From Chitinophagaceae bacterium (GTDB taxonomy: Bacteria > Bacteroidota > Bacteroidia > Chitinophagales > Chitinophagaceae): DNA of 64,000 bases. Below are positions 35,377 to 43,975 of the stretch, piece by piece. Numbering within the stretch: position 1 is the stretch's first letter; each line of letters starts with the position of its first letter. The position numbers and the translations under genes were made by a program. The notes below the pieces were generated by a model. The model was not told the origin of the DNA. It saw nothing but the letters and a program-made list of their open reading frames with translations, and did no database searches. The DNA is taken from positions 649,205-713,204 of the forward strand of contig PMSV01000023.1 of the NCBI GenBank assembly GCA_003168265.1, read 5' to 3'.

Positions 35377-35916
35377 ATGACACAAACGAAAACAGGCAAA
35401 GACCCAGAAACATCTTCGAGACTGGAAGAATTCTTTTTAGATGAAATCAAAGATATTTACTGGGCAGAAAAACACTTAGTGAAGATACTCCCAAAAATGC
35501 GGAAAGCTGCCAGTTCAGAACAATTGAAAAGTGCGTTTGGCGAACACCTTGAAACTACCAAAGAACATGTAACAAGGCTGGAAAAGGTATTTGATATACT
35601 TGGTGAAAAAGCGGAATCAAAGAAATGCGATGCGATAGCAGGCATAACGAAAGAGGGCGAAAGTATAATTGAAGAAACGGAAAAAGGATCAGCTACCAGG
35701 GATGTAGGACTTATTTTCGCTGGACAGAAAGTCGAGCATTATGAAATTTCAACATATGGAGGCCTTGTACAGCTGGCTCGCACGCTAGGGCATAAAGACA
35801 TATCAATCGTTCTTGAATCTACTCTGAAGGATGAAAAAAAAGCAGATGAATTGCTTACATCGATTGCTGAAAAACATATTAATTATGAAGCCGCTACAGA
35901 AATGCAGGAGAATTAG
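35377..35916 (+). CDS. ferritin-like DUF892 (YciE/YciF) protein
   Basis: 179 residues, all alpha-helical. The DUF892 pattern is clear: LEEFFLDEIKDIYWAEKHLVKILPKMRKAA, EHLETTKEHVTRLEKVFDILGEKAESKKCDA, GQKVEHYEISTYGGLVQLARTLGH, LKDEKKADELLT. The Glu/His residues of EIKDIYWAEKH, LETTKEHV and KVEHYEIS would form a di-iron centre as in rubrerythrin-like four-helix bundles. Such proteins are induced by general or osmotic stress; the enzymatic activity is unknown. It is monocistronic. Confidence 0.9.
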   Translation: MTQTKTGKDPETSSRLEEFFLDEIKDIYWAEKHLVKILPKMRKAASSEQLKSAFGEHLETTKEHVTRLEKVFDILGEKAESKKCDAIAGITKEGESIIEETEKGSATRDVGLIFAGQKVEHYEISTYGGLVQLARTLGHKDISIVLESTLKDEKKADELLTSIAEKHINYEAATEMQEN

Positions 35917-36062
35917 CTCTGTTCGTGAGCATTAATAATTATGACGTGTGAATAATACAATTTATTTGAAGCATCGTATAACAATAAAAAAAAATGAGAA
36001 TTATTTTTGATTGACCTTATTTATTCAATAGTATAGTGCATAGTACAGTAGTTTTGGTTATG

Positions 36063-36087
36063 CCCCGCATTTTGGCGGGGTTTTTTT
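36063..36087 (+). terminator. Rho-independent terminator
   Basis: CCCCGC (36063-36068) pairs with GCGGGG (36075-36080) across ATTTTG, then seven T. It lies about 145 bp after the DUF892 stop and is the likely end of that transcript. A TAGTTTTG box (36049-36056) stands just before the stem, so a very short independent RNA cannot be excluded. Confidence 0.75.
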
Positions 36088-36326
36088 ATGGCCAAGGTAC
36101 TCCCTAAGCAGGTTGAGCTGTTGTTATTTACATTGAAGTTCAGATATCCATTATTGACCAATGTCGGACCACTGATGCTTTGACTGCTTTCAGCTTAAAT
36201 TAATGGGATGGTTTCTGCATTGCTTTCAGTTATCGGTAAGTTGGGTGTCAGTTAATTTGATGGTTTCAAAGCAGCTTCATGCGCCCAGATCCAGCACGAA
36301 TTGGCTGCCAGGTTTTGCTAAAGAAA

Positions 36327-36352
36327 GAGCCGCATCTTAATCGATGCGGCTC
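36327..36352 (-). terminator. Rho-independent terminator of the type IX-secreted protein gene
   Basis: A perfect 10-bp stem (GAGCCGCATC with GATGCGGCTC, 6-nt loop) is followed on the minus strand by TTTCTTT. It lies 35 bp past the stop codon of the 1610-aa gene. Confidence 0.82.
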
Positions 36353-36386
36353 GTAGTCTTCAATAAAGGTATTGGTGATTTTTCAA

Positions 36387-39300
36387 TTACTGTTTTACGA
36401 ATGTCAGGGTATTGGTTTGTCCGTTCATGAATACACCCCTTACGATGTACATTCCACTTGCCAGTGACAAAGTATGGAGATCTATGGTATTCATTCCCCC
36501 TACCACATTGATCGTTTGACGAACCAATTGCTTTCCGTCGATGCTGAAGATCACCAGTTCCACATTCTGATTTTCAGAAGCCGAGATATTCAACCAGGCT
36601 TCGGTCTGTACCGGGTTGGGTTTCACATTCATCAACTGGATAGTATTTGCATCATTCAGAATGAGTTCGATCTGGGAAATGCTGATCTTTCCGTTCTGAT
36701 CGATCATTTCCAGGCGGTAATAGACCCTGCTTCCGGTTGCCGTATAATCATTAAAGTTATAAGGCAATGAGCATTCGGTTGCCGTTGCTGCCTGAATGGA
36801 ATCGATGTCGCTGAAGTTGGCACCGTCAGAAGAACGTTGCAATATATACTCGGCAGTCGGAGATGTGCAGTTAGCCTGCCAGCTTAGTGCATTGTTTCCA
36901 TTGGCTTTTGTAGCTTTGAAATAATTCAGGATAATTTCCAGGGGGTTGGTCGAGCCGTCCGTAGTCCCTAATGTGAAGGGGCTGAATGTGGAAGTGCCTG
37001 CGTAAGAAATCGATCCGGCCGTCGTCGTTCCGCTTGTATTATAGCTTCCCATTCCGATCGGGTTCCATAGTCCGATATAAGACTGCCCTGATACGACGTT
37101 CAGGTGTCCGATTGCCAGTGTCGTCATGTTGTTCACATAGGCACCATTGGAGCCCACACAATTGGATCCGTTATTCTGGTTCCAGTACAGGATAACGGGT
37201 ACGGATACGCCGGCTGGAAGTGAATTATTGGTGATGGTTGAAGTATAGGTTGATCCAAGATCCAGCCTCCAGTAATCGCAACTGCTTGCATGTACCAGTT
37301 GAGGGGTGCTGGCTCCTACAGGTCCCAGCGTTTCGGCGCTGGTATGGATATATTGTGCGGTGAAAGTCTGGTTGATGGAGGTTCCGTTGATCAAGCCGAT
37401 TCCGATGGGGACATAACCCGTGGCGGCCTGTCCGACCGGGAAGGTGAATGCCGACAGACCTGTCTTTTGGATTGGTCCATCTACATAGGCAGGGTTGGTG
37501 TAATCAGAAACCGTTAGATTGGCTGATGCCGAACTGCCGAGTGAAATGATGGAACTCGTATTTGTGGTCAACACTCCATTTGTCAGATTCAGGCTGCCTG
37601 TCCCGTTGATGGCCGTTGGCTGAGTCAGGCTGATTCCTGAACTGTTGTTGATCGTCAGGCTGCCGGTTCCGGTGAGTGTCGCGGGCAAACCGGTTCCAGT
37701 CACCTGGGCGCTCGCCCCATTATATGAATAATTGGCTGCCGCATTGAAGTTGCGGGTTGCAGTTTGTATGTTGCCGCTGTTGCCGGAAGCAGAAATACCC
37801 GAAGCAGAACCTATTTGCAGTGTGCCAGAGACATTCTGCGTATATGAGCCGGTGCCGTCATCGCTGATAGTATTTTCTCCTGATGCGATTAGGGTGCCTC
37901 CGTTCAAGATATTGAAACTGCTACCATGGCTCAGTGCAAGGTTAGTTTGGAGCGTAGTCGTACTGCCACTGTTGACGCTGAAGCTGGCATAACCAAGACT
38001 ACCTGAGGTCGAACTGCTGATGTTTTGAGTAGTTCCACTGAAGTTTATTGCTCCCTTATTTGCATCACTGGCTATAATGGATGCTGTTCCGCTAAGAGTC
38101 ACATTGCCGGTCACATTGATCGTGCCCGTGCTGCTACCTGCGCCGAAATCCAGTGTCCCGCCTGAATGGGAGAACATTCCGGATATAGTGATTACCGGGC
38201 TTGCGCTTCCACTAGTCAACTGCAACACCGGGCCGGTGGCAGCCGACAGTACAAAATTGCCTCCGATATTCAAAGCCAACGCTGCGTTGGTTGCCAGACT
38301 GAGAATTCCGGTTGAAGACGATGGTGAAAAACTAAAGGATCCAAGGACCGTCGTAAGTGTACTATTCAGGTTCACATTGCCGGTCAGATTGCTGTTCCAT
38401 GTAAAGTTGCCGAAGCTTTGGCCTAAACCTGAAGGTGCAATAGATGTGATGCCGCTCACCAAGCAGGTTGAATTTGGATCCCAGGTTGCAACAGGTATTG
38501 TTCCGCCATTGACTGCGTGTTGATAAGTGCTTGCGTATTTGGCAAACATCGTTACTGCGGAGCTGGTTATTGTTCCTGTCCCTGCGTTTGAAAGAGTTCC
38601 TCCAGAATTAATGTTTACCACACCTGCTACTGAAAGAAGATTGCTTGTCCCACTCAAGGTCAGGCTCCCTCCGGAATTGATATCAAGTTCACCGGTAACG
38701 GTGATGTTTGTTCCGGTGATAGTATTGGTAGAGACCGTGACGATTCCTGCTGCCTGAGGTTGTATCAAAATAGAAAGGGCCGTATTTGTGGGTACCGCAG
38801 TGGCAGCGAACCAATTGGAACCATCATGGGACCCCTGCCAGATTGAAACAGATGACCAGTCGCTATTTGTCGCCAGAGCGCTGTTATTGCGGAAATAATC
38901 TCCTGAACTGCTTGCAAAAGCATTTACATTAAATGTATTGCTCTGTTCGAATACATTGTTGTTAGCGGCCGAGGAAGCGGTTAGGGTCACATTTGTTCCC
39001 GGCTGGAGAACTGCAAAGTTGCTTAGGATCGAAGTTCCATTGCTTCCAAGTGTAATGGAGGGTGAATTGCTGGTGCCTCCCGAATAGGTTATGTTGACAG
39101 AACCACCATTTACCAGATTACCATAAATATCCATTCCAGTTATGGTAAAGGAAGGGGTAAAATTGACATCTACGGATTGTGGGCTTGCGATTGGGCTTAT
39201 TTGCAAACTTGCCAGAGAACCCGGCGTAACTGTTATCTGTACCTGGTTGCTGGTAAGTGTGCCACAGGCAAATGTTGAAACGCAAACTATATAATAAACA

Positions 39301-41219
39301 CTTGCAATATTGTTATTGATATTTGTTGGCGTATAGGTTGAGCTGTTTGCTCCGGAAATTGCATTGTAAGGGCCTGCACCGGAATTGGATGACCAATACC
39401 ATTGCCAAGAACTAGCCGTAACCGGTTGATCGGTAACGGTAAGCTGGACGCCGCTTGCCCCTGCTGCAAAGCTTTGGTTTGAAGTTGGCGCAATACTGTT
39501 GTTGTTGATGGTTATCGGACCGTTTGCAGAACCGGTGACAGCCGGACTGCTGCTGATTACCCGAATCAGATAGCCGCTACCGGGAGCGGTGCCGATCGGT
39601 ATGGTTGCGCTGATCGTTCCTGAGTTGGACGAGCTTGTAAGCGTGCCAATATTGACAGGGCTCGCAAAAGATCCGGAGGCATTTGATAACTGGGCTGTAT
39701 AAGTGTTGCCTGCTGAATAAATGCCAATGCTGGTGAATGTAACGCTTATAGCCGATGCGCTTGCCGGTGTCAAACAGGTCGGTGAAACTCCCAGGGTGCC
39801 TGTTGCAATGGAAGGTGTCACTGCGGTAACCTCGACCGCATTGCTGGTAATTGGGTTGCAGGAATAGTTTGAAACGCAAACCACCCAATAATTATTCGCG
39901 GTACTAAATGTGCTATTGGAGGGGGTATAGGTGGTGCCGATCGCTCCTGTGATCGGGTTGTTGAATGGCCCCGAACTTGATGTGCCATAATACCATTGAT
40001 GGCTCGAGGCAGCGACCCCTGAGCCGTCAGTGACCGTCAAAAGTGTACCGTTTCCGGGATTTATCGTATTGATAGTTTGCGCCGTATTAGGAGCAATACT
40101 ATTTTGCTGAGGAGTAAATATTGTAATTGGAATTGTATTTGTGCTTGTTGTTGTGGGGGCACTGCCTGTCACCCGGATAAGATAACCTGTTCCGTCAACC
40201 GTGCCTATGGGGATATTTCCGCTAATTGTTGTGCTACTATTAACAATAGTCCCGCTGAGGGGTAAGCTGCCAAGCAGTATGGGGATTGCAAAGGAGCCTG
40301 ATGCATTTGATAGCTGAGCCTCAAATGTATTTCCACTTGTAAATATCCCCGAGATTGTTATTGGGACACTAATGCTTATAGTTGAAGTGGTCGGTGACGC
40401 AGTTGCACAGAAAGGGGACCCGCTGATAGCACCAACCGTAATCGTTGGCGGTGGGATGGTGTAAGTAAGGATTACTTCTCCTGCGCCGCCAGCACCGCCG
40501 CTAGGAGTACTTGCTAATGAAATTGCACCACCACCACCTCCGCCGTATGAAGAACCTGTGGCTCCATTACCTGCGCTTGAATTTGTTCTACCATTACCAC
40601 CGGCGCCACCCCCTGTTGCCCCTCCGGCTCCGCCTGTAGAGTTACTTCCATTACTACCAGCGTGCGTAGTGCCAGCCCCGCCGCCTCCTCCACCGCTATT
40701 GTAAAGCGCACCACCAAGAGTTGTATATCCACTTACGCCGTTGCCGCCATAAAAATTAGTAGTTCCGATATTTCCTGTTGTTGGACCCGTAGCGCCAGCT
40801 CCTAAGAGAGCTAATGCGGTGCCACCCCCACCACCATTACCACCAACGGCGTACACAGTAGACGTTGAACTAAACCAGGATGGACCACCGTTACCGCCTG
40901 CTCCTGTACTGCCAACACCACTGGCGCCAACTGTAACAGTATAGGTGTTTCCCGGAACAATATTTGTCAATATACTTGAGGCAAAACCGCCGCCCTTGCC
41001 GCCACCTCCAACACCGGCCAGTAATGCCCCACCTCCGGCACCTCCACCACCCCAGCACTGAACGGTAACTGAAGTTACGCCCGGTGGTGCGGTCCAGGTT
41101 CCGCTCGAAGAAAAAGAGAGAGTTGTTAGCTGGCCAATGCTATCCTTGCTCAAAGCACTCAAGAGAATCAGAATCATCATAGAGGAAACTGTCTTAAAGC
41201 TGTGTAAAGTTTTCTTCAT
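36387..41219 (-). CDS. giant Gly-rich secreted protein with type IX sorting domain
   Basis: 1610 residues. A signal peptide (about 1-30) is followed by a Gly-rich domain (about 32-255, FSSSGTWTAPPGVTSVTVQC then long G/A runs). Two repeated modules of about 200 residues come next (about 258-470 and 472-665); both contain NTxxAQLSNASGSFA, a GTLxxS run, IPIGT-x3-GYLIRV and a T-Y-T-PSN/NINN...V-x-C-V-S ending. An Ig-like segment around 665-775 and a long Ser/Thr/Asn-rich region of parallel-beta type (about 780-1400) follow. The C-terminal 80 residues (VKPNPVQTEAWLNI, then GMYIVRGVF) are a Por/type IX secretion sorting domain. It should be exported and anchored at the surface as an adhesin or matrix protein. 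Confidence 0.9.
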   Translation of the reverse strand: MKKTLHSFKTVSSMMILILLSALSKDSIGQLTTLSFSSSGTWTAPPGVTSVTVQCWGGGGAGGGALLAGVGGGGKGGGFASSILTNIVPGNTYTVTVGASGVGSTGAGGNGGPSWFSSTSTVYAVGGNGGGGGTALALLGAGATGPTTGNIGTTNFYGGNGVSGYTTLGGALYNSGGGGGGAGTTHAGSNGSNSTGGAGGATGGGAGGNGRTNSSAGNGATGSSYGGGGGGAISLASTPSGGAGGAGEVILTYTIPPPTITVGAISGSPFCATASPTTSTISISVPITISGIFTSGNTFEAQLSNASGSFAIPILLGSLPLSGTIVNSSTTISGNIPIGTVDGTGYLIRVTGSAPTTTSTNTIPITIFTPQQNSIAPNTAQTINTINPGNGTLLTVTDGSGVAASSHQWYYGTSSSGPFNNPITGAIGTTYTPSNSTFSTANNYWVVCVSNYSCNPITSNAVEVTAVTPSIATGTLGVSPTCLTPASASAISVTFTSIGIYSAGNTYTAQLSNASGSFASPVNIGTLTSSSNSGTISATIPIGTAPGSGYLIRVISSSPAVTGSANGPITINNNSIAPTSNQSFAAGASGVQLTVTDQPVTASSWQWYWSSNSGAGPYNAISGANSSTYTPTNINNNIASVYYIVCVSTFACGTLTSNQVQITVTPGSLASLQISPIASPQSVDVNFTPSFTITGMDIYGNLVNGGSVNITYSGGTSNSPSITLGSNGTSILSNFAVLQPGTNVTLTASSAANNNVFEQSNTFNVNAFASSSGDYFRNNSALATNSDWSSVSIWQGSHDGSNWFAATAVPTNTALSILIQPQAAGIVTVSTNTITGTNITVTGELDINSGGSLTLSGTSNLLSVAGVVNINSGGTLSNAGTGTITSSAVTMFAKYASTYQHAVNGGTIPVATWDPNSTCLVSGITSIAPSGLGQSFGNFTWNSNLTGNVNLNSTLTTVLGSFSFSPSSSTGILSLATNAALALNIGGNFVLSAATGPVLQLTSGSASPVITISGMFSHSGGTLDFGAGSSTGTINVTGNVTLSGTASIIASDANKGAINFSGTTQNISSSTSGSLGYASFSVNSGSTTTLQTNLALSHGSSFNILNGGTLIASGENTISDDGTGSYTQNVSGTLQIGSASGISASGNSGNIQTATRNFNAAANYSYNGASAQVTGTGLPATLTGTGSLTINNSSGISLTQPTAINGTGSLNLTNGVLTTNTSSIISLGSSASANLTVSDYTNPAYVDGPIQKTGLSAFTFPVGQAATGYVPIGIGLINGTSINQTFTAQYIHTSAETLGPVGASTPQLVHASSCDYWRLDLGSTYTSTITNNSLPAGVSVPVILYWNQNNGSNCVGSNGAYVNNMTTLAIGHLNVVSGQSYIGLWNPIGMGSYNTSGTTTAGSISYAGTSTFSPFTLGTTDGSTNPLEIILNYFKATKANGNNALSWQANCTSPTAEYILQRSSDGANFSDIDSIQAATATECSLPYNFNDYTATGSRVYYRLEMIDQNGKISISQIELILNDANTIQLMNVKPNPVQTEAWLNISASENQNVELVIFSIDGKQLVRQTINVVGGMNTIDLHTLSLASGMYIVRGVFMNGQTNTLTFVKQ

Positions 41220-41678
41220 TGTAGTACATTAAATTAAAAATGCTTTACAATCGTTGATTGTACTGCAAATGATTTCCAGTCCAGCATTAGCATGCAGATC
41301 GCTGAAAAAAAGATGGTATTTATTTTATGGCATCGCCACAAAAAATACAGCTTCTTCTAAAAGAATAATTTTAAGGTAATAATCAACAGTTGCGGAGAGG
41401 AAAGCAGTAGTTCACTTTGGAAGTTTGTGATCCCGCATATTAAAAGAGATGTAAGATATATTTCCTTTTCGCGGAATATATTACACAATCAGATAAATAA
41501 GTTATACAATTCACACTTTTGCGTCGATATTAATTAAGAAAAGAAGAAAAATATCTTTTGCAATACAACCAGTAGGATATACTTAAACGTTAAACGTATT
41601 GCCTTTTATCGAACATGGGGTCGAAGTTATTCCACTAAAATACGAGGAAATGGAGATTTAGATCAACACGTAATTTGG
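41220..41678. other. AT-rich upstream region of the type IX-secreted protein gene
   Basis: 458 bp with no supported gene on either strand. It must hold the leftward promoter of the 1610-aa gene. No clear TAnnTTTG match in the right place was found. Confidence 0.5.
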
Positions 41679-41936
41679 CTATTTGTTGATGGAAGCGAAA
41701 TCAACCAGATTTTCAGATGATGTTATTTGTGATTTTAGTTCTTGGCTAATATCAGAAACTTCTGAACGATGTTTAAAGTCATTTTCTAAATAAATAGTTA
41801 AGGCTCCATTTGCATTATTAATTTCTTCTTCAAACTGTTTATACTTTTCTTGAAATAATAACCCTTTATCACTTGATGAAAATGCCTCAACTTCGATCTT
41901 ATCCAGCTCTTTGAAAATTCTTATCTTCTTTATCAT
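41679..41936 (-). CDS. small hypothetical protein
   Basis: 85 residues with an ATG start preceded by GAAAAGTTT. The sequence is charged, mostly helical by composition (IRIFKELDKIEVEAFSSSDK, YKQFEEEINNANGALTIYLE), has no signal peptide or membrane segment and matches no family I know. It stands alone between AT-rich spacers. Reality is moderately likely because composition is protein-like. Confidence 0.4.
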   Translation of the reverse strand: MIKKIRIFKELDKIEVEAFSSSDKGLLFQEKYKQFEEEINNANGALTIYLENDFKHRSEVSDISQELKSQITSSENLVDFASINK

Positions 41937-42103
41937 AAACTTTTCAAATTATTCACATGATCTATAACAGCTATTATTCTTAATATACAGAAGTTAATTA
42001 TTTCTAAGTTCCAGCAACCACTATTTTTTAGAAATATTGAAAATAAATATTCAAAGGATATTACTGCATCATTCACATCCTCGGAGGATAATTCGTCAAA
42101 AAA

Positions 42104-42259
42104 TCAACGATGATCATCATCGTGATGATCCCTGTCATCATGGTAACGATCGTTCTCATGGTGATGAGTCGCTCTATATCCCGGTCGACAGGAAATGGAA
42201 AAAAACAAGGCTAAGGCGGCAACTAATAAAATGCTCAGTTTTATATTTCTTTTCATCAT
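42104..42259 (-). CDS. 51-aa lipoprotein with His/Asp-rich tail
   Basis: Read on the minus strand, the frame from ATG 42259 to TGA 42104 gives 51 residues. There is a basic start (MMKRN), a hydrophobic helix (LSILLVAALALFF), the lipobox SISC with the lipidated Cys at position 24, then RPGYRATHHHENDRYHDDRD and an ending HHDDDHR. The mature peptide of 28 residues has 8 His and 8 Asp/Glu-type acids near each other, so metal binding at the membrane surface is likely. Small His-rich lipoproteins of this kind occur in Bacteroidota without known function. A second in-frame ATG follows directly at 42256. Confidence 0.6.
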   Translation of the reverse strand: MMKRNIKLSILLVAALALFFSISCRPGYRATHHHENDRYHDDRDHHDDDHR

Positions 42260-43095
42260 ACTGATTTATGTTAGTGAAGCAATTTCTTTGCATAAAGTTG
42301 GACTCTTTAATCATAAAGAGCATTACACAGTTATTAAAAAGAATTGTATCATTCACACATTGTTATCATGAATGAGAAGAAGGAAAGCTCATGATTCCTT
42401 TAATTTAATTCAAACTATATACGCGTAAGCTAACCCGGTCGTTAACCATTAACAGGCAACATCTATTACGGTTGCATTAGCTACCTGCGCGAGGTTAGGG
42501 GACAGGCCGACTGTCGTTATTGAGTGATTTCGGATGATAACTGTATAGGCCGGCATGATTCTTTGCTTCTCTGTATCGTCCTGCCTGAAAACCAGGCTGA
42601 GTAGTATAGATGGGCTGAGAGTGTGAATTTGGAACGGTCTAAGTTCAAAATCACGAAGCGAATCTACCATTATCATAAAAAGAGATCTGCGCAGAAATAC
42701 TCAATTTGTCCGGCTTGTATGAATGAAGGCCAATCTAAATCAATAATTAAACGGTTCGAAAATTGAACGGTAAGGCCTACCGAGCTATTATTTAAAGATA
42801 AAATGAAATCTAAAGCCTGCAAATAATTGAATTTCAATTATTTAGTTATAACCCATTTGGCAATACTATGTTTAATTTCAGTTTTGATATCTTCATTTAT
42901 TTCGTGTGCAATCCACCATCTTCTGATTTCTAATGTTTTATCTTCTATTTTTCTCCTGACCGGACAGTTTAGTACTACCAAAATATTTGGCCACTTATTG
43001 TGTACAGAGACGGAAAACTGCAGTCCGCTTTGCAGGCATCTCCTCCGCTGTAAGTTCTTGAAAATGATTCTCTAATTTTTCGATAAAAAAAGAAT
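42260..43095. other. long spacer with possible decayed reading frames
   Basis: About 840 bp without a confident gene. On the plus strand a GTG frame at 42623-42766 encodes 47 residues with a CPAC motif (YSICPACMNEGQ) but no recognisable partner. On the minus strand two open stretches in different frames (about 42838-43040 and 42995-43130) read like protein (KIEDKTLEIRRWWIAHEINE; LENHFQELTAEEMPAKR) and could be one frameshifted remnant. Confidence 0.35.
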
Positions 43096-43203
43096 GATGT
43101 AGTAATGATGAGGCAAAATATTTTTTTCACATAATTTTTTTTATATGATGTGGTTGAGATGTAGCTAAAATAAGGTGGTTTGGTTTGATCAATAGTATTT
43201 TTA
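43096..43203 (+). promoter_or_regulatory. direct-repeat operator A and -7-like box
   Basis: Two pairs of GATGTRG-like repeats with 11-bp period: GATGTAG/GATGAGG at 43096/43107 and GATGTGG/GATGTAG at 43147/43158. After the last copy (ending 43164) there are 31 bp and then TATTTTTA (43196-43203), one mismatch from TAnnTTTG. This is the same geometry as in regions C and D. The promoter points towards the GMC operon but meets a terminator within 100 nt. Confidence 0.65.
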
Positions 43204-43268
43204 TAAACACAATGAAATCTATAATAATCATTGCATTGGTCTTTTATTTTATGGTATAAGCAAACTAA

Positions 43269-43296
43269 CGGGGCAATTTCTATTGCCCCGTTTTTT
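43269..43296 (+). terminator. Rho-independent terminator or attenuator before the GMC operon
   Basis: CGGGGCAA (43269-43276) pairs perfectly with TTGCCCCG (43283-43290) across TTTCTA, followed by six T. It lies only about 60 nt after the predicted start from operator A and 134 bp before the first GMC-operon gene. A 15-codon hydrophobic frame (MKSIIIIALVFYFMV, 43211-43258) lies between promoter and hairpin. The sequence therefore allows a small RNA or an attenuated leader. Confidence 0.75.
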
Positions 43297-43429
43297 CGTA
43301 GTTTTAAAAAGAGGATTGGACTATCTGTGTTCGATAATGTGTTAATAATTTTTATTTTTAAAAACAACAGGAATTAAGATCACGCAAGTCTCCGGTTGAC
43401 TTATTTTTGCTTTTTATATAAATAATAAG

Positions 43430-43957
43430 ATGGATAGACGTACAGCTATCAGAAGTTCATTAGCAGTCACGGCGGGCATTTTTTTAATGCCATCCTGCAT
43501 TCAGGAAAAAAGAAAGGCATCTATAAGCCTAAAAAATATTGTTATAAGTGGCAATCAGGAAGATTTCCTCGCCGACTTTGCAGAAATGATCATCCCAAAA
43601 ACCTCTACCCCGGGGGCAAAGGATATTTCATCACATATCTTTGCATTGATGATGGTAGATGATTGTTATGCTCCGGAAGTGCAGAAGAAATTCATGAATG
43701 GCCTTAACCAATTTGAATCCATAGCCAAATCCAGGTTCGGGACTTCTTTCTCAAAATGCAGTCAGCCCGAGAAAGTGGAACTGTTGAAAGCGATGGAAGG
43801 CAAAGCGGGCATACCAGACGAAACATTATTATTTTATAATTCAATGAAAAGACTTACCATACAGAGTTTTACCACCTCACAGTACTACCTCACAAATATC
43901 CATGTATATGAACTCGTGCCTTCAAGGTTTCATGGGTGCGTAGCAGTTACAAAATAA
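43430..43957 (+). CDS. Tat-type lipoprotein, gluconate 2-dehydrogenase subunit 3 family
   Basis: 175 residues. The start MDRRTAIRSSLAVTAGIFLMPSC combines a twin-arginine-like motif with a lipobox, so the protein is probably exported folded and lipidated. The rest (FLADFAEMIIPKTSTPGAKD, LMMVDDCYAPEVQKKFMNGL, RLTIQSFTTSQYYLTN) matches gluconate 2-dehydrogenase subunit 3, the small partner of membrane-bound GMC dehydrogenases. It lies 18 bp before the GMC gene. It helps export, anchor or mature the FAD subunit. A perfect TATTTTTG box (43402-43409) right upstream may serve as a second promoter. Confidence 0.88.
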   Translation: MDRRTAIRSSLAVTAGIFLMPSCIQEKRKASISLKNIVISGNQEDFLADFAEMIIPKTSTPGAKDISSHIFALMMVDDCYAPEVQKKFMNGLNQFESIAKSRFGTSFSKCSQPEKVELLKAMEGKAGIPDETLLFYNSMKRLTIQSFTTSQYYLTNIHVYELVPSRFHGCVAVTK

Positions 43958-43975
43958 AACTAGAAAATTATTCTT

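Noticed and set aside
36088..36191. Adhesin-like minus-strand frame (LVNNGYLNFNVNNNSS) and a 31-codon plus frame after the DUF892 terminator
   Set aside because: The minus frame is bounded upstream by a stop and runs through the terminator; both too short to support a gene.
37732..38757. Long plus-strand frames opposite the type IX-secreted protein
   Set aside because: Antisense shadows caused by the Gly/Ser/Thr-rich codon pattern of the real gene.
41446..41452. Single GATGTAA upstream of the type IX-secreted protein
   Set aside because: No partner repeat at 11 bp and no matching -7 box; a lone heptamer is expected by chance.
42037..42264. 75-codon plus-strand frame rich in His/Asp
   Set aside because: It is the antisense shadow of the 51-aa lipoprotein, whose signal peptide and lipobox are far more convincing.
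42449..42676. 75-codon minus-strand frame
   Set aside because: No recognisable motif; the opposite strand carries an equally weak GTG frame with CPAC.
42975..43367. 130-codon minus-strand frame
   Set aside because: It crosses the terminator hairpin and operator A in antisense and has no protein-like pattern.
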